Positions 8,905 through 17,071 of a stretch of DNA of 64,000 nt are shown in pieces. This DNA comes from Streptococcus mitis (lineage in GTDB: Bacteria; Bacillota; Bacilli; Lactobacillales; Streptococcaceae). The position numbers were made by a program, and so were the translations under genes. Location: assembly GCF_946190375.1 (NCBI RefSeq), contig NZ_CAMIAF010000014.1, forward strand, positions 1-64,000, read 5' to 3'. Position 1 is the first letter of the stretch; the number at the start of each line of letters is the position of its first letter. The notes under the pieces are model-generated. The model was not told the DNA's origin, ran no database searches, and saw nothing but the letters and a program-made list of their open reading frames with translations.

Positions 8905-9669
8905 CTATATCTGAAAGGCAATCTCAAGGCAGAGTTCCAAGGCCTTCTCGAAAGCTTCTGAACCCCAGTTACGACTATCATACTGGTCCAAGTCTGCTAA
9001 GGAATCAGCTGTGAACAACAATTCTCCCCAGAAAACCCCACGCAGTTGAGCTACTGCCGCAAGCGCAGAACACTCCATCTCCACAACAGCACAGCCTTCT
9101 TCCTTGCGATAAGCCACCTTTTCAGCCGTTTCTCGGTAAAAACCGTCTGTCGTCCAGGTCATGACTTCTTCATAGGGAATCCCTCTGGCTTCCAACACTC
9201 GCTCAATGGCAGCAATAGCCTCTGGCTGAATTTCCATATAACGACAAGGTGCCACATAGTGATAACTAGCTCCTTCATCTCGCAGAGCGCGAACAGGGAC
9301 TAGAAAGGTATTTTCTTCTATATCAGCTAGCACACCACAGGTACCGGTGGAAATAATCTGCTCCACACCATAGCCAATCAACCAATCCATAAACTGGGCT
9401 GCTGGAGCGGAGCCAACAGGTGCCTGAGCCAGACAGATCTCCTTGCCCTTGTAGTTCACGACATAGACTGGATAGGTCTTGGTGGCAGAAACGAATTCGC
9501 CGACACAGTCCGCCCCTACTTCCCTCGCATAGCGGTCAATCTCCTCACCTAAAAAAGCATAGACACACTTCTTGGGCAAGTGCAAGTCCAGCCCCTCGTG
9601 ATCAGGCATGATGACCGCCTGAGGATTGTCATCAAACTCTAAAATGGGAATCGCATGTTTCTGAATCAT
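8905..9669 (-). CDS. Nucleoside phosphorylase (PNP/UDP family 1)
   Basis: Cytoplasmic enzyme of 254 residues that cleaves nucleosides with phosphate. The glycine-rich ISTGTCGVL segment, TDGFYRET and VVEMECSALAAVA (ribose-binding Met-Glu) match the PNP_UDP_1 fold; AllB-like and Udp-like relatives use purine or uridine nucleosides, and the exact base cannot be told here. First gene of an operon with trkH and trkA; the Shine-Dalgarno is GAGGAGG. Confidence 0.85.
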   Translation of the reverse strand: MIQKHAIPILEFDDNPQAVIMPDHEGLDLHLPKKCVYAFLGEEIDRYAREVGADCVGEFVSATKTYPVYVVNYKGKEICLAQAPVGSAPAAQFMDWLIGYGVEQIISTGTCGVLADIEENTFLVPVRALRDEGASYHYVAPCRYMEIQPEAIAAIERVLEARGIPYEEVMTWTTDGFYRETAEKVAYRKEEGCAVVEMECSALAAVAQLRGVFWGELLFTADSLADLDQYDSRNWGSEAFEKALELCLEIAFQI

Positions 9670-9694
9670 AACCTACCTCCTCTAATTTTGTACT

Positions 9695-9722
9695 ATTGTA
9701 TCAAAAGCTGACCGAGTGTCAA
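9695..9722 (-). promoter_or_regulatory. Sigma-A promoter of the phosphorylase-trkHA operon
   Basis: TTGACA (9717-9722) and TACAAT (9695-9700) on the minus strand, 16 bases apart. Confidence 0.75.
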
Positions 9723-9794
9723 GGAGGAAGCTGAGGAACTGAGGAGAAAAACAATACAATCGCAACCAATCTCCACCAAGTCAAAACAACTTGC

Positions 9795-9843
9795 TTGACA
9801 AAAGCTTGACTTCATGGTTTAATATACCCCATAAGGGTATATT
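9795..9843 (+). promoter_or_regulatory. Promoter plus CsoR/CstR-type operator
   Basis: TTGACA (9795-9800) and TTTAAT (9818-9823) are 17 bases apart. The -10 is overlapped by a perfect palindrome, AATATACCC-N5-GGGTATATT (9821-9843). The core ATACCCC..GGGTAT is the operator type of the CsoR/CstR repressor family. A CstR-like gene lies at the far end of the same cluster. Confidence 0.85.
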
Positions 9844-9854
9844 GGGAGGTGCCT

Positions 9855-10160
9855 ATGTTTCACTTATTTACAAAAATTGACAGTATTTCTACCAGCGAGT
9901 TAGAAGCTAAACTCAAGGAACCAATTCAGCTACTAGATGTTCGGACGCCAATGGAATTTCGTAGAGGTCATATCAAAAATGCCAAGAATGTTCCTCTGAC
10001 CGAAATTGGTTCCTACACACCAACAACAAAAGAAACACTTTATGTCATTTGTCATTCTGGTGTGCGTAGTAAGATGGCTGCTAAAAAGCTAAAGAAAAAA
10101 GGCTACGATGTCATCAATGTCCGAGGCGGTATGAGCGCTTGGACAGGAAAAGTCATCTAG
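9855..10160 (+). CDS. Single-domain rhodanese (sulfurtransferase)
   Basis: Cytoplasmic protein of 101 residues carrying one rhodanese domain. The active-site loop CHSGVRS holds the persulfide-forming Cys; DVRTPMEFRRGHI and GGMSAW are family signatures. The start is ATG at 9855, five bases after GGGAGG; a GTG at 9849 lies within that Shine-Dalgarno and is unlikely. First gene of a sulfur-handling operon under the CstR-type operator, resembling the staphylococcal cst operon for persulfide and sulfide detoxification. Confidence 0.88.
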   Translation: MFHLFTKIDSISTSELEAKLKEPIQLLDVRTPMEFRRGHIKNAKNVPLTEIGSYTPTTKETLYVICHSGVRSKMAAKKLKKKGYDVINVRGGMSAWTGKVI

Positions 10161-10180
10161 AAGCATAAAGGAGAAAGTCA

Positions 10181-11836
10181 ATGAAAATTATCATTGTCGG
10201 AGGAGTTGCAGGCGGTATGTCTGCAGCAACCCGTCTCAGACGTCTCATGGAAGACGCTGAAATCACTATTTTTGAGAAAGGTCCCTTTGTTTCCTTTGCA
10301 AACTGCGGACTTCCTTACTATGTTTCAGGAGAAATTGCAAACCGTGATAGTTTATTGGTCCAAACTCCTGAAAGTCTCAAAGCACGCTTTAATCTGGATG
10401 TTCGTCCTTTTCATGAGGTCATCAGCATTTCGCCAGAAGAACACACTGTGATGGTACGACACGATGGACAGGAATTCACAGAAAGCTACGACAAGTTGAT
10501 CCTCTCCCCAGGAGCTAAATCATTTGTTCCTGCCATTGAGGGTTTGGCAGAAACTAAGAATGCCTACACGCTCCGCAACGTTCCCGATCTCGATGAAATT
10601 ATGGCAGCCTTGGACAATCATCCAAAAGAAGCTGTCGTTATCGGTGCAGGCTTTATCGGACTTGAAATGGCTGAAAACCTAGCGAAACGTGGATTGCAAG
10701 TTACTATCGTGGAGAAAGCACCCCATGTCTTGCCGCCATTAGATCAGGAAATGGCAGCCTTTGTCCAAGCAGAATTGGTCAAAAATAGCGTTCGCGTCAT
10801 CACTTCTCAGTCTGCGGTTCGATTTGAAGACCAAGGAAATATCATCGTTCTAGAAAATGGTCAAAACATTGCTTCTGACCTCACCATTCTTTCTGTCGGT
10901 GTTGAACCTGAAAACGGACTGGCCAAAGTTGCGGGGATTGAACTGGGGCTTCGTGGTGGAATCCTGGTCGATGAACATTATGAAACCAGTCAAAAAGATA
11001 TTTTTGCAGTTGGGGATGCCATCGTCGTCAAGCAAGAGATTACAGGCCAAGATGCTCTCATCTCTCTCGCTTCTCCTGCTAATCGTCAGGGACGCCAAGT
11101 GGCAGACGTCATCGCAGGACTAGGACGTACAAACAAGGGCAGTATCGGCACTGCGATCGTTCGTGCCTTTGATATGACAGCTGCTTCGACTGGTCTCAGC
11201 GAGCGTATTCTTAGCATGAATCAACTTCCTTACAAGGTCCTTCATGTCAGTGGGAAAGATCACGCTAGTTATTATCCAGGTGCTACTGATATGACCTTGA
11301 AGCTCCTCTTTGACCCAACCACTGGAAAAATCTACGGTGCCCAAGGAGTTGGGAAGAAAGGTGTTGACAAGCGAATCGATATCCTAGCAACTGCTATCAA
11401 GGGAAATCTCTCCGTCTTTGACTTACCAGAATTGGAGTTCACCTATGCGCCACCATTTGGCTCTGCCAAGGATCCCGTCAATATGCTGGGCTACGCAGCC
11501 TTGAACCTTATCGAAGGTCTCAGCGACAATATTCAATGGTATCAGCTCGAAGACGAACTGGCTAAAGGTAAGAAATTCCTTGATGTACGGACAAGTGGCG
11601 AATTCCAAAGTGGTAGACTCAAAGTCGATACCATCCACATCCCCCTAAACGAACTACGGGAACGCTTGGACGAACTGGACAAGAACCAAGCCTACATCGT
11701 TAGCTGCCACAGTGGTTTGCGCAGCTATATCGCAGAGCGTATCCTCAAACAAGCAGGATTTACCGTCCAAAACCTTGACGGCGCTTATTCACTATACAAA
11801 ATGGCTAAGCCAGAAGGAGTAGAATATGGAAACTAA
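10181..11836 (+). CDS. cdr: CoA-disulfide reductase fused to a rhodanese domain
   Basis: FAD- and pyridine nucleotide-dependent oxidoreductase of 551 residues. The N-terminal FAD loop is GGVAGGMSAATRLRR; the redox Cys is in SFANCGLPYY (about residue 43). A second GAGFIGLEMAENL loop binds NAD(P)H, and a dimerisation domain follows (to about 450). The C-terminal rhodanese domain (about 460-545) has CHSGLRS. Such fusions reduce CoA persulfide or polysulfide and CoA disulfide. It begins 20 bases after the first rhodanese; the Shine-Dalgarno is AAGGAG. Its 3' end overlaps the next gene by 11 bases. Confidence 0.9.
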   Translation: MKIIIVGGVAGGMSAATRLRRLMEDAEITIFEKGPFVSFANCGLPYYVSGEIANRDSLLVQTPESLKARFNLDVRPFHEVISISPEEHTVMVRHDGQEFTESYDKLILSPGAKSFVPAIEGLAETKNAYTLRNVPDLDEIMAALDNHPKEAVVIGAGFIGLEMAENLAKRGLQVTIVEKAPHVLPPLDQEMAAFVQAELVKNSVRVITSQSAVRFEDQGNIIVLENGQNIASDLTILSVGVEPENGLAKVAGIELGLRGGILVDEHYETSQKDIFAVGDAIVVKQEITGQDALISLASPANRQGRQVADVIAGLGRTNKGSIGTAIVRAFDMTAASTGLSERILSMNQLPYKVLHVSGKDHASYYPGATDMTLKLLFDPTTGKIYGAQGVGKKGVDKRIDILATAIKGNLSVFDLPELEFTYAPPFGSAKDPVNMLGYAALNLIEGLSDNIQWYQLEDELAKGKKFLDVRTSGEFQSGRLKVDTIHIPLNELRERLDELDKNQAYIVSCHSGLRSYIAERILKQAGFTVQNLDGAYSLYKMAKPEGVEYGN

Positions 11837-12122
11837 TATCAGCATGGCTGACTTTTATGAAAAATATCAAAATGAAAATCTAGAGCTTATCGATGTCCGT
11901 GAAGTACATGAATTCCAAGCAGGACATGCACCAGGTGCCAAAAATCTTCCGTTAAGTACCTTGGAACAAGGATACAAAGAACTCAAACCTGACCATGAAT
12001 ACCATGTCATCTGTCAAGGTGGAGTACGTTCTGCCTCTGCCTGCCAATTTCTCAGCGCCCAAGGCCTCACCGTTACAAATGTAGAAGGTGGTATGAATGC
12101 TTGGCCCGGTCAAGTAGAATAA
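11826..12122 (+). CDS. Single-domain rhodanese, third sulfurtransferase of the operon
   Basis: Protein of 98 residues with one rhodanese domain: DVREVHEFQAGHAPGA and the active loop CQGGVRS, followed by VEGGMNAWPG. The different residues after the active Cys (QGG instead of HSG in its neighbours) suggest another sulfur acceptor. The start overlaps the reductase gene by 11 bases; GAAGGAG lies just upstream inside that gene. Confidence 0.87.
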   Translation: METNISMADFYEKYQNENLELIDVREVHEFQAGHAPGAKNLPLSTLEQGYKELKPDHEYHVICQGGVRSASACQFLSAQGLTVTNVEGGMNAWPGQVE

Positions 12123-12168
12123 TCAAGAGGAGCTGGGCAAAAACTCAATTTCAGGAGAAAATGAAGTA

Positions 12169-12321
12169 ATACTCAATGAAAATCAAAGTGCAAACTAGAA
12201 AGCTAGCCGCAGACTGCTCAAAACACTGTTTTGGGGTTGTAGATAAGACTGACAAAGTCAGGAACATATTTCTACGGCAAGGTGAAGCTGACGTGGTTTG
12301 AAGAGATTTTCGAAGAGTATA
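12169..12321 (-). repeat. BOX element (boxA-boxB-boxC)
   Basis: Complete BOX with one boxB copy, boxA on the right. It occupies most of the 341-base gap between the sulfur operon and the CstR-like gene. Confidence 0.92.
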
Positions 12322-12335
12322 AGTCTCTACATAAC

Positions 12336-12381
12336 AAAAAGCATAGTATCAAGCTTTCAACACCTGATACTATGCGTTTTT
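12336..12381. terminator. Bidirectional terminator
   Basis: Perfect 11-bp stem GCATAGTATCA / TGATACTATGC, with A-run before and T-run after. It separates the plus-strand sulfur operon from the minus-strand cstR-like gene. Confidence 0.8.
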
Positions 12382-12463
12382 CTTATTTGAAAGACTTTTT
12401 CCAGCCTCTCTTGATTCACATTCAACTATTCTAATAGCAAAGATCTTTGCAACTCTCATCTCT

Positions 12464-12721
12464 TTATTTCCGTTTAATCAAGTAGCGGATAGCCTTTTCT
12501 AGACGTTCCTTTTGAGCTTCAGGATCATCTAGCGGTTGATTGATACATTCAGTAAGGTTTTCGGTAATTATCATCTCAATCACGCGCTCTACACTAGATT
12601 TCACGGCTGTTAGTTGCGTAACAATATCAGCACAGTCACGATCCTCTTCAATCATCTTTTGAATCCCACGCAACTGACCCTCTGAACGTTTCAAACGAGT
12701 AATATACTTTGAGTTTGTCAT
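12464..12721 (-). CDS. cstR: CstR-like (CsoR/DUF156 family) persulfide-sensing repressor
   Basis: Small all-helical DNA-binding protein of 85 residues. Cys30 and Cys59 are conserved, but the His that completes the Cu(I) site of CsoR (four residues before the second Cys) is Asn55. This Cys-Cys without His pattern is that of CstR, which senses persulfides by forming a di- or trisulfide, not copper. It is encoded opposite to and downstream of the sulfur operon, whose promoter has a matching operator. No copper transporter lies nearby. The identification as CstR is from residues and context. Confidence 0.82.
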   Translation of the reverse strand: MTNSKYITRLKRSEGQLRGIQKMIEEDRDCADIVTQLTAVKSSVERVIEMIITENLTECINQPLDDPEAQKERLEKAIRYLIKRK

Positions 12722-12870
12722 TTCTTTTTCCTTGCTCGATTTTTCTTCATTATATCTCTAATCAGCTCCTTTGTCAAAATTCTCGCCCATCCGTCTCACG
12801 CAGTTCTGTTACCACAGATTTTTCAAAAGGTGAACTAGCCATGCTGATAACTTGATAGAAATTCCTCGTT

Positions 12871-13725
12871 TTATCTGTCTAAGCAGATACGGGTCACGAT
12901 TCCATTTGGGTCTGTAACTTCCAGCTGGCTAGATGTCAACCACCTGATTGGTGCATCAACTTCTTGTGCTCGTTGGGCAATCGCTAACAGTTCTTCTTTA
13001 TGTGCGACTTCAATAACATAATAGGCTAAGCCTGGCAAGCCTTGCTTACGCGGAACTAGGCCTTTTCCTCCCCATTCGTTGACTGCCAAATGATGATGGT
13101 AGTCCCCAGCTGCAATCCAACTAGCGCTAGGTACACTGAATTTATCCTCTAGCTCTAACACCTTTTGATAAAACTGGCTAGACTTTCGACTATCCTTGAC
13201 AGACAAATGGATATGCCCCATTCTCGTACCATCTGCTAGGATAAAAGGCTCTACTCTTTCCCCCAACTCATAGATATCCTGCGCCGCAAGAGCCTCTGTC
13301 ACCCCAATAATGCGTCCATCTTCTCGAATATCCCATGTGGAAACCGGCTTATCTCGATAGAGTTCAATGCCATTTCCCTCCAAATCTTCCAAGTAAATGG
13401 CCTCACTGTAACCGTGGTCTGCACCGCCGACAAGAGGAATCTGCAAATCCGTCAGATGTTTCAAGACATCAGCCAAAGCCTTGCGTGTCGGCAAGAGAAT
13501 AGCCAGATGGTAAAGGCCATAATGTTCCCTTACTTGTCCCTCTTCTTGTGTTTGAATCAACTGTACCAAGGCTTTTCCACCAAGGCCTAGAATGACCTCT
13601 GTCTCCGTTTGAGATAAGATTTCTAAACCAATGATTTGCTGATAAAAGGCAGTTTGACTTGCCAAATCCTTTACATTTAAAACTGCCTCTGCCAAATAAA
13701 TGTGGCTCTTGTATTCATAGGTCAT
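12871..13725 (-). CDS. VOC-family glyoxalase/extradiol dioxygenase-like protein (CatE type)
   Basis: Protein of 284 residues with two vicinal-oxygen-chelate modules (about 8-125 and 165-280). Possible metal ligands are in HLYLAE/HIYLAE, ELYRD and HIHLSVKD. Length and layout match Bacillus CatE/MhqO-type proteins, which act on catechol or quinones; function here is unproven. A clear palindrome overlaps its promoter, so it is probably induced by a small molecule or thiol stress. Confidence 0.75.
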   Translation of the reverse strand: MTYEYKSHIYLAEAVLNVKDLASQTAFYQQIIGLEILSQTETEVILGLGGKALVQLIQTQEEGQVREHYGLYHLAILLPTRKALADVLKHLTDLQIPLVGGADHGYSEAIYLEDLEGNGIELYRDKPVSTWDIREDGRIIGVTEALAAQDIYELGERVEPFILADGTRMGHIHLSVKDSRKSSQFYQKVLELEDKFSVPSASWIAAGDYHHHLAVNEWGGKGLVPRKQGLPGLAYYVIEVAHKEELLAIAQRAQEVDAPIRWLTSSQLEVTDPNGIVTRICLDR

Positions 13726-13741
13726 AAATGGTCCTCTTTTT

Positions 13742-13764
13742 GTTGTAATTGTTATTATTACAAC
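13742..13764 (-). promoter_or_regulatory. Palindromic operator upstream of the VOC gene
   Basis: Perfect 8-bp inverted repeat GTTGTAAT-N7-ATTACAAC, just downstream of a TATAAT-like -10 on the minus strand. The form resembles MarR- or HxlR-type operators. No such regulator gene is in this window. Confidence 0.6.
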
Positions 13765-13845
13765 TATTATATAATTTCCATCAAGAAAGTCAAGCCAGAC
13801 AACTCAAGAGATGCTGAGTAATAACATCATTTCAGGATAAGAGAA

Positions 13846-13960
13846 AGTATAGTAGATTGAAATAGAATATGAACAAGTTGATTGAGAAATTCAAACTGAT
13901 TTTTCATAATATTTTATCAACTTATTTGTCCTGCTATTGATTCAACGAACTATAAATCTT
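13846..13960. repeat. Unclassified imperfect inverted repeat
   Basis: The stretch around AGTAGATTGAAATAGAAT...AAGTTGAT and ATCAACTTATTTGTCC...ATTGATTC is partly self-complementary. It looks like a decayed short mobile repeat. With the terminator next to it, it fills the 319-base gap between the VOC gene and galM; no gene is seen. Confidence 0.35.
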
Positions 13961-13968
13961 TCCATAAT

Positions 13969-14015
13969 AAAACACATATTATCAAACTTTCAGCACCCGA
14001 CAATATGTGTTTTTC
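13969..14015 (-). terminator. Terminator downstream of galM
   Basis: Stem ACACATATT / AATATGTGT (9 bp, perfect) with T-run on both sides, 30 bases past the galM stop codon. Confidence 0.65.
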
Positions 14016-14044
14016 TAAATTTAAAGACTTTTTCCCAGCTTTCT

Positions 14045-15082
14045 TTACTTCACAACAAGCTCATAACGTGTCTTACTTGTAAAAGTTTGACCTGCTTTGA
14101 GAATGACTTGGTCTTTGAGGTCACTGTGAATGGCATCTGGTAAAGCTTGCGCTTCAAGGGCAATCCCATTGTGCTGTACCATTGGCTGACCTCCTATGAT
14201 GACACTCTCATCCACAAAGTTTGCTGTGTAAACTACAAAGCAAGGAGCTTCTGTCTTGAAAAGCAGGAAGCGACCTGAGTTTTGGTCATAAAGGAATCCA
14301 GCATTGTCATGACCTGCAGGAAGGGCAAATGGATGATCCAAACCTGATACCAGCTGGATTTGCTCATCTTCTTCTGCAAAGATATCTTTCAACAAGGCAC
14401 CATTGTAGATGTGTTTGACCACATCACGGTTGGCTTCTGGAGTTTTGGCAGGAACACCGTCGGGAGCGATTGGGTAAATGCCCTCAGTATTTAGTTGGAA
14501 GACATGACGGTCAATCGTCTGCGTGAAATCACCAGACAAGTTGAAATAGCTGTGGTTTGTTGGATTGACCAGCGTATCTTGATCGGTCGTCACCTTGTAG
14601 CTGATTTCATAGGCACCAGTTTCTTCTAAGTTGTAGCTAATCCAGATTTTAAGATTGCCAGGGAATCCTCCTGTCCCATCTGTACGCTCTGTGTAGAGGG
14701 TCAAGCCATGGTCGCTCACCTCGACCAATTCAAATAAACTAGAATCCCAACCAGTTGAACCACTGTGGTTACAGTTGCTAGCATTGTTGACTTCAAGGTC
14801 ATATGTCTTGCCATTTAATTCAAAGGTCGCACCTGCAATACGCCCCGCCACAGGACCTACGCTAGCTCCATGCTTGGGACTATTGCCTACATAGCTGTCA
14901 AAGTCATCAAATCCCAAAATAACGTTGGCAAAGTTTCCAGCCTTGTCAGGTGTGACATAGCGCAAGATGGTTGCACCATAAGTCATAACCTCAAGCTGGT
15001 AGCCACCGTCCGTCTCAAAGCGATAGGCCAAGACATCCTTGCCCTCAACATTTCCAAATACACGCTCTGTGTATGCTTTCAT
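14045..15082 (-). CDS. galM: Aldose 1-epimerase (galactose mutarotase)
   Basis: Cytoplasmic enzyme of 345 residues that interconverts alpha and beta hexoses. NPTNHSYFNLSG carries the catalytic His (about 178) and GIALEAQALPDA the catalytic Glu (about 309). It is the last gene of the beta-galactosidase/PTS operon, where it would convert beta-galactose released by BgaC to the alpha form. Confidence 0.92.
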   Translation of the reverse strand: MKAYTERVFGNVEGKDVLAYRFETDGGYQLEVMTYGATILRYVTPDKAGNFANVILGFDDFDSYVGNSPKHGASVGPVAGRIAGATFELNGKTYDLEVNNASNCNHSGSTGWDSSLFELVEVSDHGLTLYTERTDGTGGFPGNLKIWISYNLEETGAYEISYKVTTDQDTLVNPTNHSYFNLSGDFTQTIDRHVFQLNTEGIYPIAPDGVPAKTPEANRDVVKHIYNGALLKDIFAEEDEQIQLVSGLDHPFALPAGHDNAGFLYDQNSGRFLLFKTEAPCFVVYTANFVDESVIIGGQPMVQHNGIALEAQALPDAIHSDLKDQVILKAGQTFTSKTRYELVVK

Positions 15083-15197
15083 TCTGTTCTCCTTTTACTA
15101 TTTCTCTCAAGCAAACAAACCATAGAAAGCCTACTGACAATCTATGGTTTATCTGATAGTTTACAAATTCTCTTGTCAAGAATTCATAAACACTGTC

Positions 15198-16364
15198 TTA
15201 CTTTTGATATTCGTGGATGATAACACCTTGTACCACACGGTTTACTGTACCTGTAGGAGACGGTGTATCTGGTTTGTTTTCTACCTTGAGTGAAGTCAAT
15301 AGGGCAAAGAGTTGGGCATAAACGATGTAAGGGAAGACACGGTAAATATCATTCAAGACACCGCCACAACCAAGGGCCACTTCTTTGACATTTGCAAGAC
15401 CAAAGGCTTGATCACTCAAAAGCACAACACGGCGAGCAATCTGGTCACCAGCAACTTCACGAACCAAATCCAAGTCGTACTTGCGAGTGTAGTCTGTTGT
15501 TGTACCAAAGACCAAAACAACTGTATCTTCGTTGATAAGAGATTTTGGACCGTGACGGAAGCCAACTGGGCTTTCATACATAGTCGCAACTTGACCAGCA
15601 GTCAGTTCCAAAATCTTGAGCTGAGCTTCATGAGCAAGTCCAAAGAAAGGACCAGCGCCTAGATAGATGACACGGTTAAAGTCTAGGTCAACAAGTTCTT
15701 TGACATCTTCTGCATTGTCTAGAATTTTACGGGCAAGACTAGATACAACTTCAAAACGTTCAGACTTAACAGCAAATTCTGTAGGATCAAAGACTAAGAG
15801 AGCTGTCAACATCATAGACGTAAAGCTAGAGGTCATGGCAAAGCCAGCATCATTAGAAGCAGCTGGTTGCAAAAGCAAGAGATTGCGGTCATCTCCATGG
15901 GCTTGAAGAGCCAATTTACCATCTGCTGCGCAAGTAATAGTCACTTGATAAAGCTCATCCACCAAGGCTTTGGCCAAATCAACAGTCGCTACACTTTCAG
16001 GCGAATTTCCACTACGGGCAAAGGATACAAGGACAGTTGCCACATCTTTTTTCAAATAAGTTTCTGGATTGGCAACGATATCTGTTGTCGCAATAGCATT
16101 GAAATTCCATTTTCGTTCGTCATAGACTTCCTTAAAGTAAGGTACCAAGGTATCTCCCACATAAGCTGAAGTACCAGCACCTGTCAAAACAACCTTGATA
16201 TAGTCATGTTTATCCGCAATCTCTTGCAGGAAGGCTGCAATTTCTTCACGTTTTGCTTGATAAGATTCAAAAACTTCTTTCCATACATCAGGCTGTTGGT
16301 AGATTTCACGTGTAGTGATTTCTGCACCCAATTCGAGTAAGTCTTCTTTTGTATAATGTAGCAT
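15198..16364 (-). CDS. agaS: AgaS-like sugar-phosphate isomerase/deaminase (SIS domains)
   Basis: Protein of 388 residues with two SIS domains: LTGAGTSAYVGD (about residues 60-71), SFARSGNSPES (sugar-phosphate loop, 111-121) and, in the second domain, YLGAGPFFGLAHE and SPVGFRHGPKS. AgaS proteins act on amino-sugar phosphates such as galactosamine-6-P, or isomerise tagatose/galactose phosphates. Downstream of the PTS genes, it probably processes the imported phosphorylated sugar. A BOX lies between it and the PTS EIIA gene. Confidence 0.85.
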   Translation of the reverse strand: MLHYTKEDLLELGAEITTREIYQQPDVWKEVFESYQAKREEIAAFLQEIADKHDYIKVVLTGAGTSAYVGDTLVPYFKEVYDERKWNFNAIATTDIVANPETYLKKDVATVLVSFARSGNSPESVATVDLAKALVDELYQVTITCAADGKLALQAHGDDRNLLLLQPAASNDAGFAMTSSFTSMMLTALLVFDPTEFAVKSERFEVVSSLARKILDNAEDVKELVDLDFNRVIYLGAGPFFGLAHEAQLKILELTAGQVATMYESPVGFRHGPKSLINEDTVVLVFGTTTDYTRKYDLDLVREVAGDQIARRVVLLSDQAFGLANVKEVALGCGGVLNDIYRVFPYIVYAQLFALLTSLKVENKPDTPSPTGTVNRVVQGVIIHEYQK

Positions 16365-16464
16365 TGAGTTCCTCTTTTTCTATTAAAGATGGGAATGGGA
16401 GTAAGCCCCATTCCCATGTATATTCTATATAAAATGCTCTAACGATTTTCACGTTGTCACATCG

Positions 16465-16666
16465 TATACTCAATGAAAATCAAAGAGCAAACTAGGAAAC
16501 TAGCCGCAGGCTGCTCAAAACACTGTTTTGAGGTTGTAGATAGAACTGACGAAGTCAGCTCAAAGCACTGCTTTGAGGTTGCAGGATAAGACTGACGAAG
16601 TCAGTAACATATACCTACGGCAAGGCGACGTTGACGTAGTTTGAATTTGATTTTCGAAGAGTATTA
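16465..16666 (-). repeat. BOX element with two boxB copies, touching the EIIA stop codon
   Basis: boxA at the right edge provides the TAA stop (16664-16666, minus) of the upstream EIIA gene; two boxB modules and boxC follow. It sits inside an operon, so its RNA hairpins are part of the transcript. The 299-base gap between agaS and the EIIA gene holds only this element and the agaS leader. Confidence 0.9.
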
Positions 16667-17068
16667 TTCATCTTCGTCATCATCGAAGCCAGCTAACAGG
16701 TCATTGACTTTCACAATGCTTTCTGCAGCACGACTCTTGTAGTCCGCATCTGCGCCTGTAAGGCTCGCATTGATAAATTCAATCACCATTGGAAGATTCA
16801 TCCCTGCATAAAGTTCGATGTCACGACCTTCCATGATCAAACGACTGACCACGTTACAAGGTGTCCCACCGAGAAGATCCGCAAAGACTAGGAAATCATC
16901 CAATCCTTCAATAGCAACTTCAAATTTTGCAGTAAAGTCTTCTGGGCCATCTTCTGGAAGAAGAGCTACTGTGTAAATGTTGTCTTGTGGGCCCATGATC
17001 ATTTCAGTGCTACCTTTAAGTTCTTCACAGAAGCGACCATGACTCACCAAAATTAATGATTGCGTCAT
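16664..17068 (-). CDS. PTS mannose-family EIIA component
   Basis: Cytoplasmic phosphocarrier of 134 residues; LILVSHGRFCEEL contains the phosphorylated His10, DLLGGTPCN is the family motif. It takes phosphate from HPr and passes it to EIIB. It follows EIID by three bases. The stop codon lies in a BOX element. Confidence 0.92.
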   Translation of the reverse strand: MTQSLILVSHGRFCEELKGSTEMIMGPQDNIYTVALLPEDGPEDFTAKFEVAIEGLDDFLVFADLLGGTPCNVVSRLIMEGRDIELYAGMNLPMVIEFINASLTGADADYKSRAAESIVKVNDLLAGFDDDEDE

Positions 17069-17071
17069 AAA

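Larger units (their letters stand above)
12122..12415. mobile_element. MITE-like element with IS1182-like ends, carrying a BOX and a terminator
   Basis: The left end (GCTGGGCAAAAACTC, about 12132) and the inverted right end (GACTTTTTCCAGCCTCTCTTGA, on the plus strand to about 12413, quoted only in part here as GACTTTTTCCAGCC) resemble the terminal repeats of the IS1182-family element at 57558, which shares the 15-base word GCTGGGCAAAAACTC. Inside lie a complete BOX and a hairpin terminator. It has no coding sequence. Mobilisation by an IS1182 transposase is inference. Confidence 0.45.
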
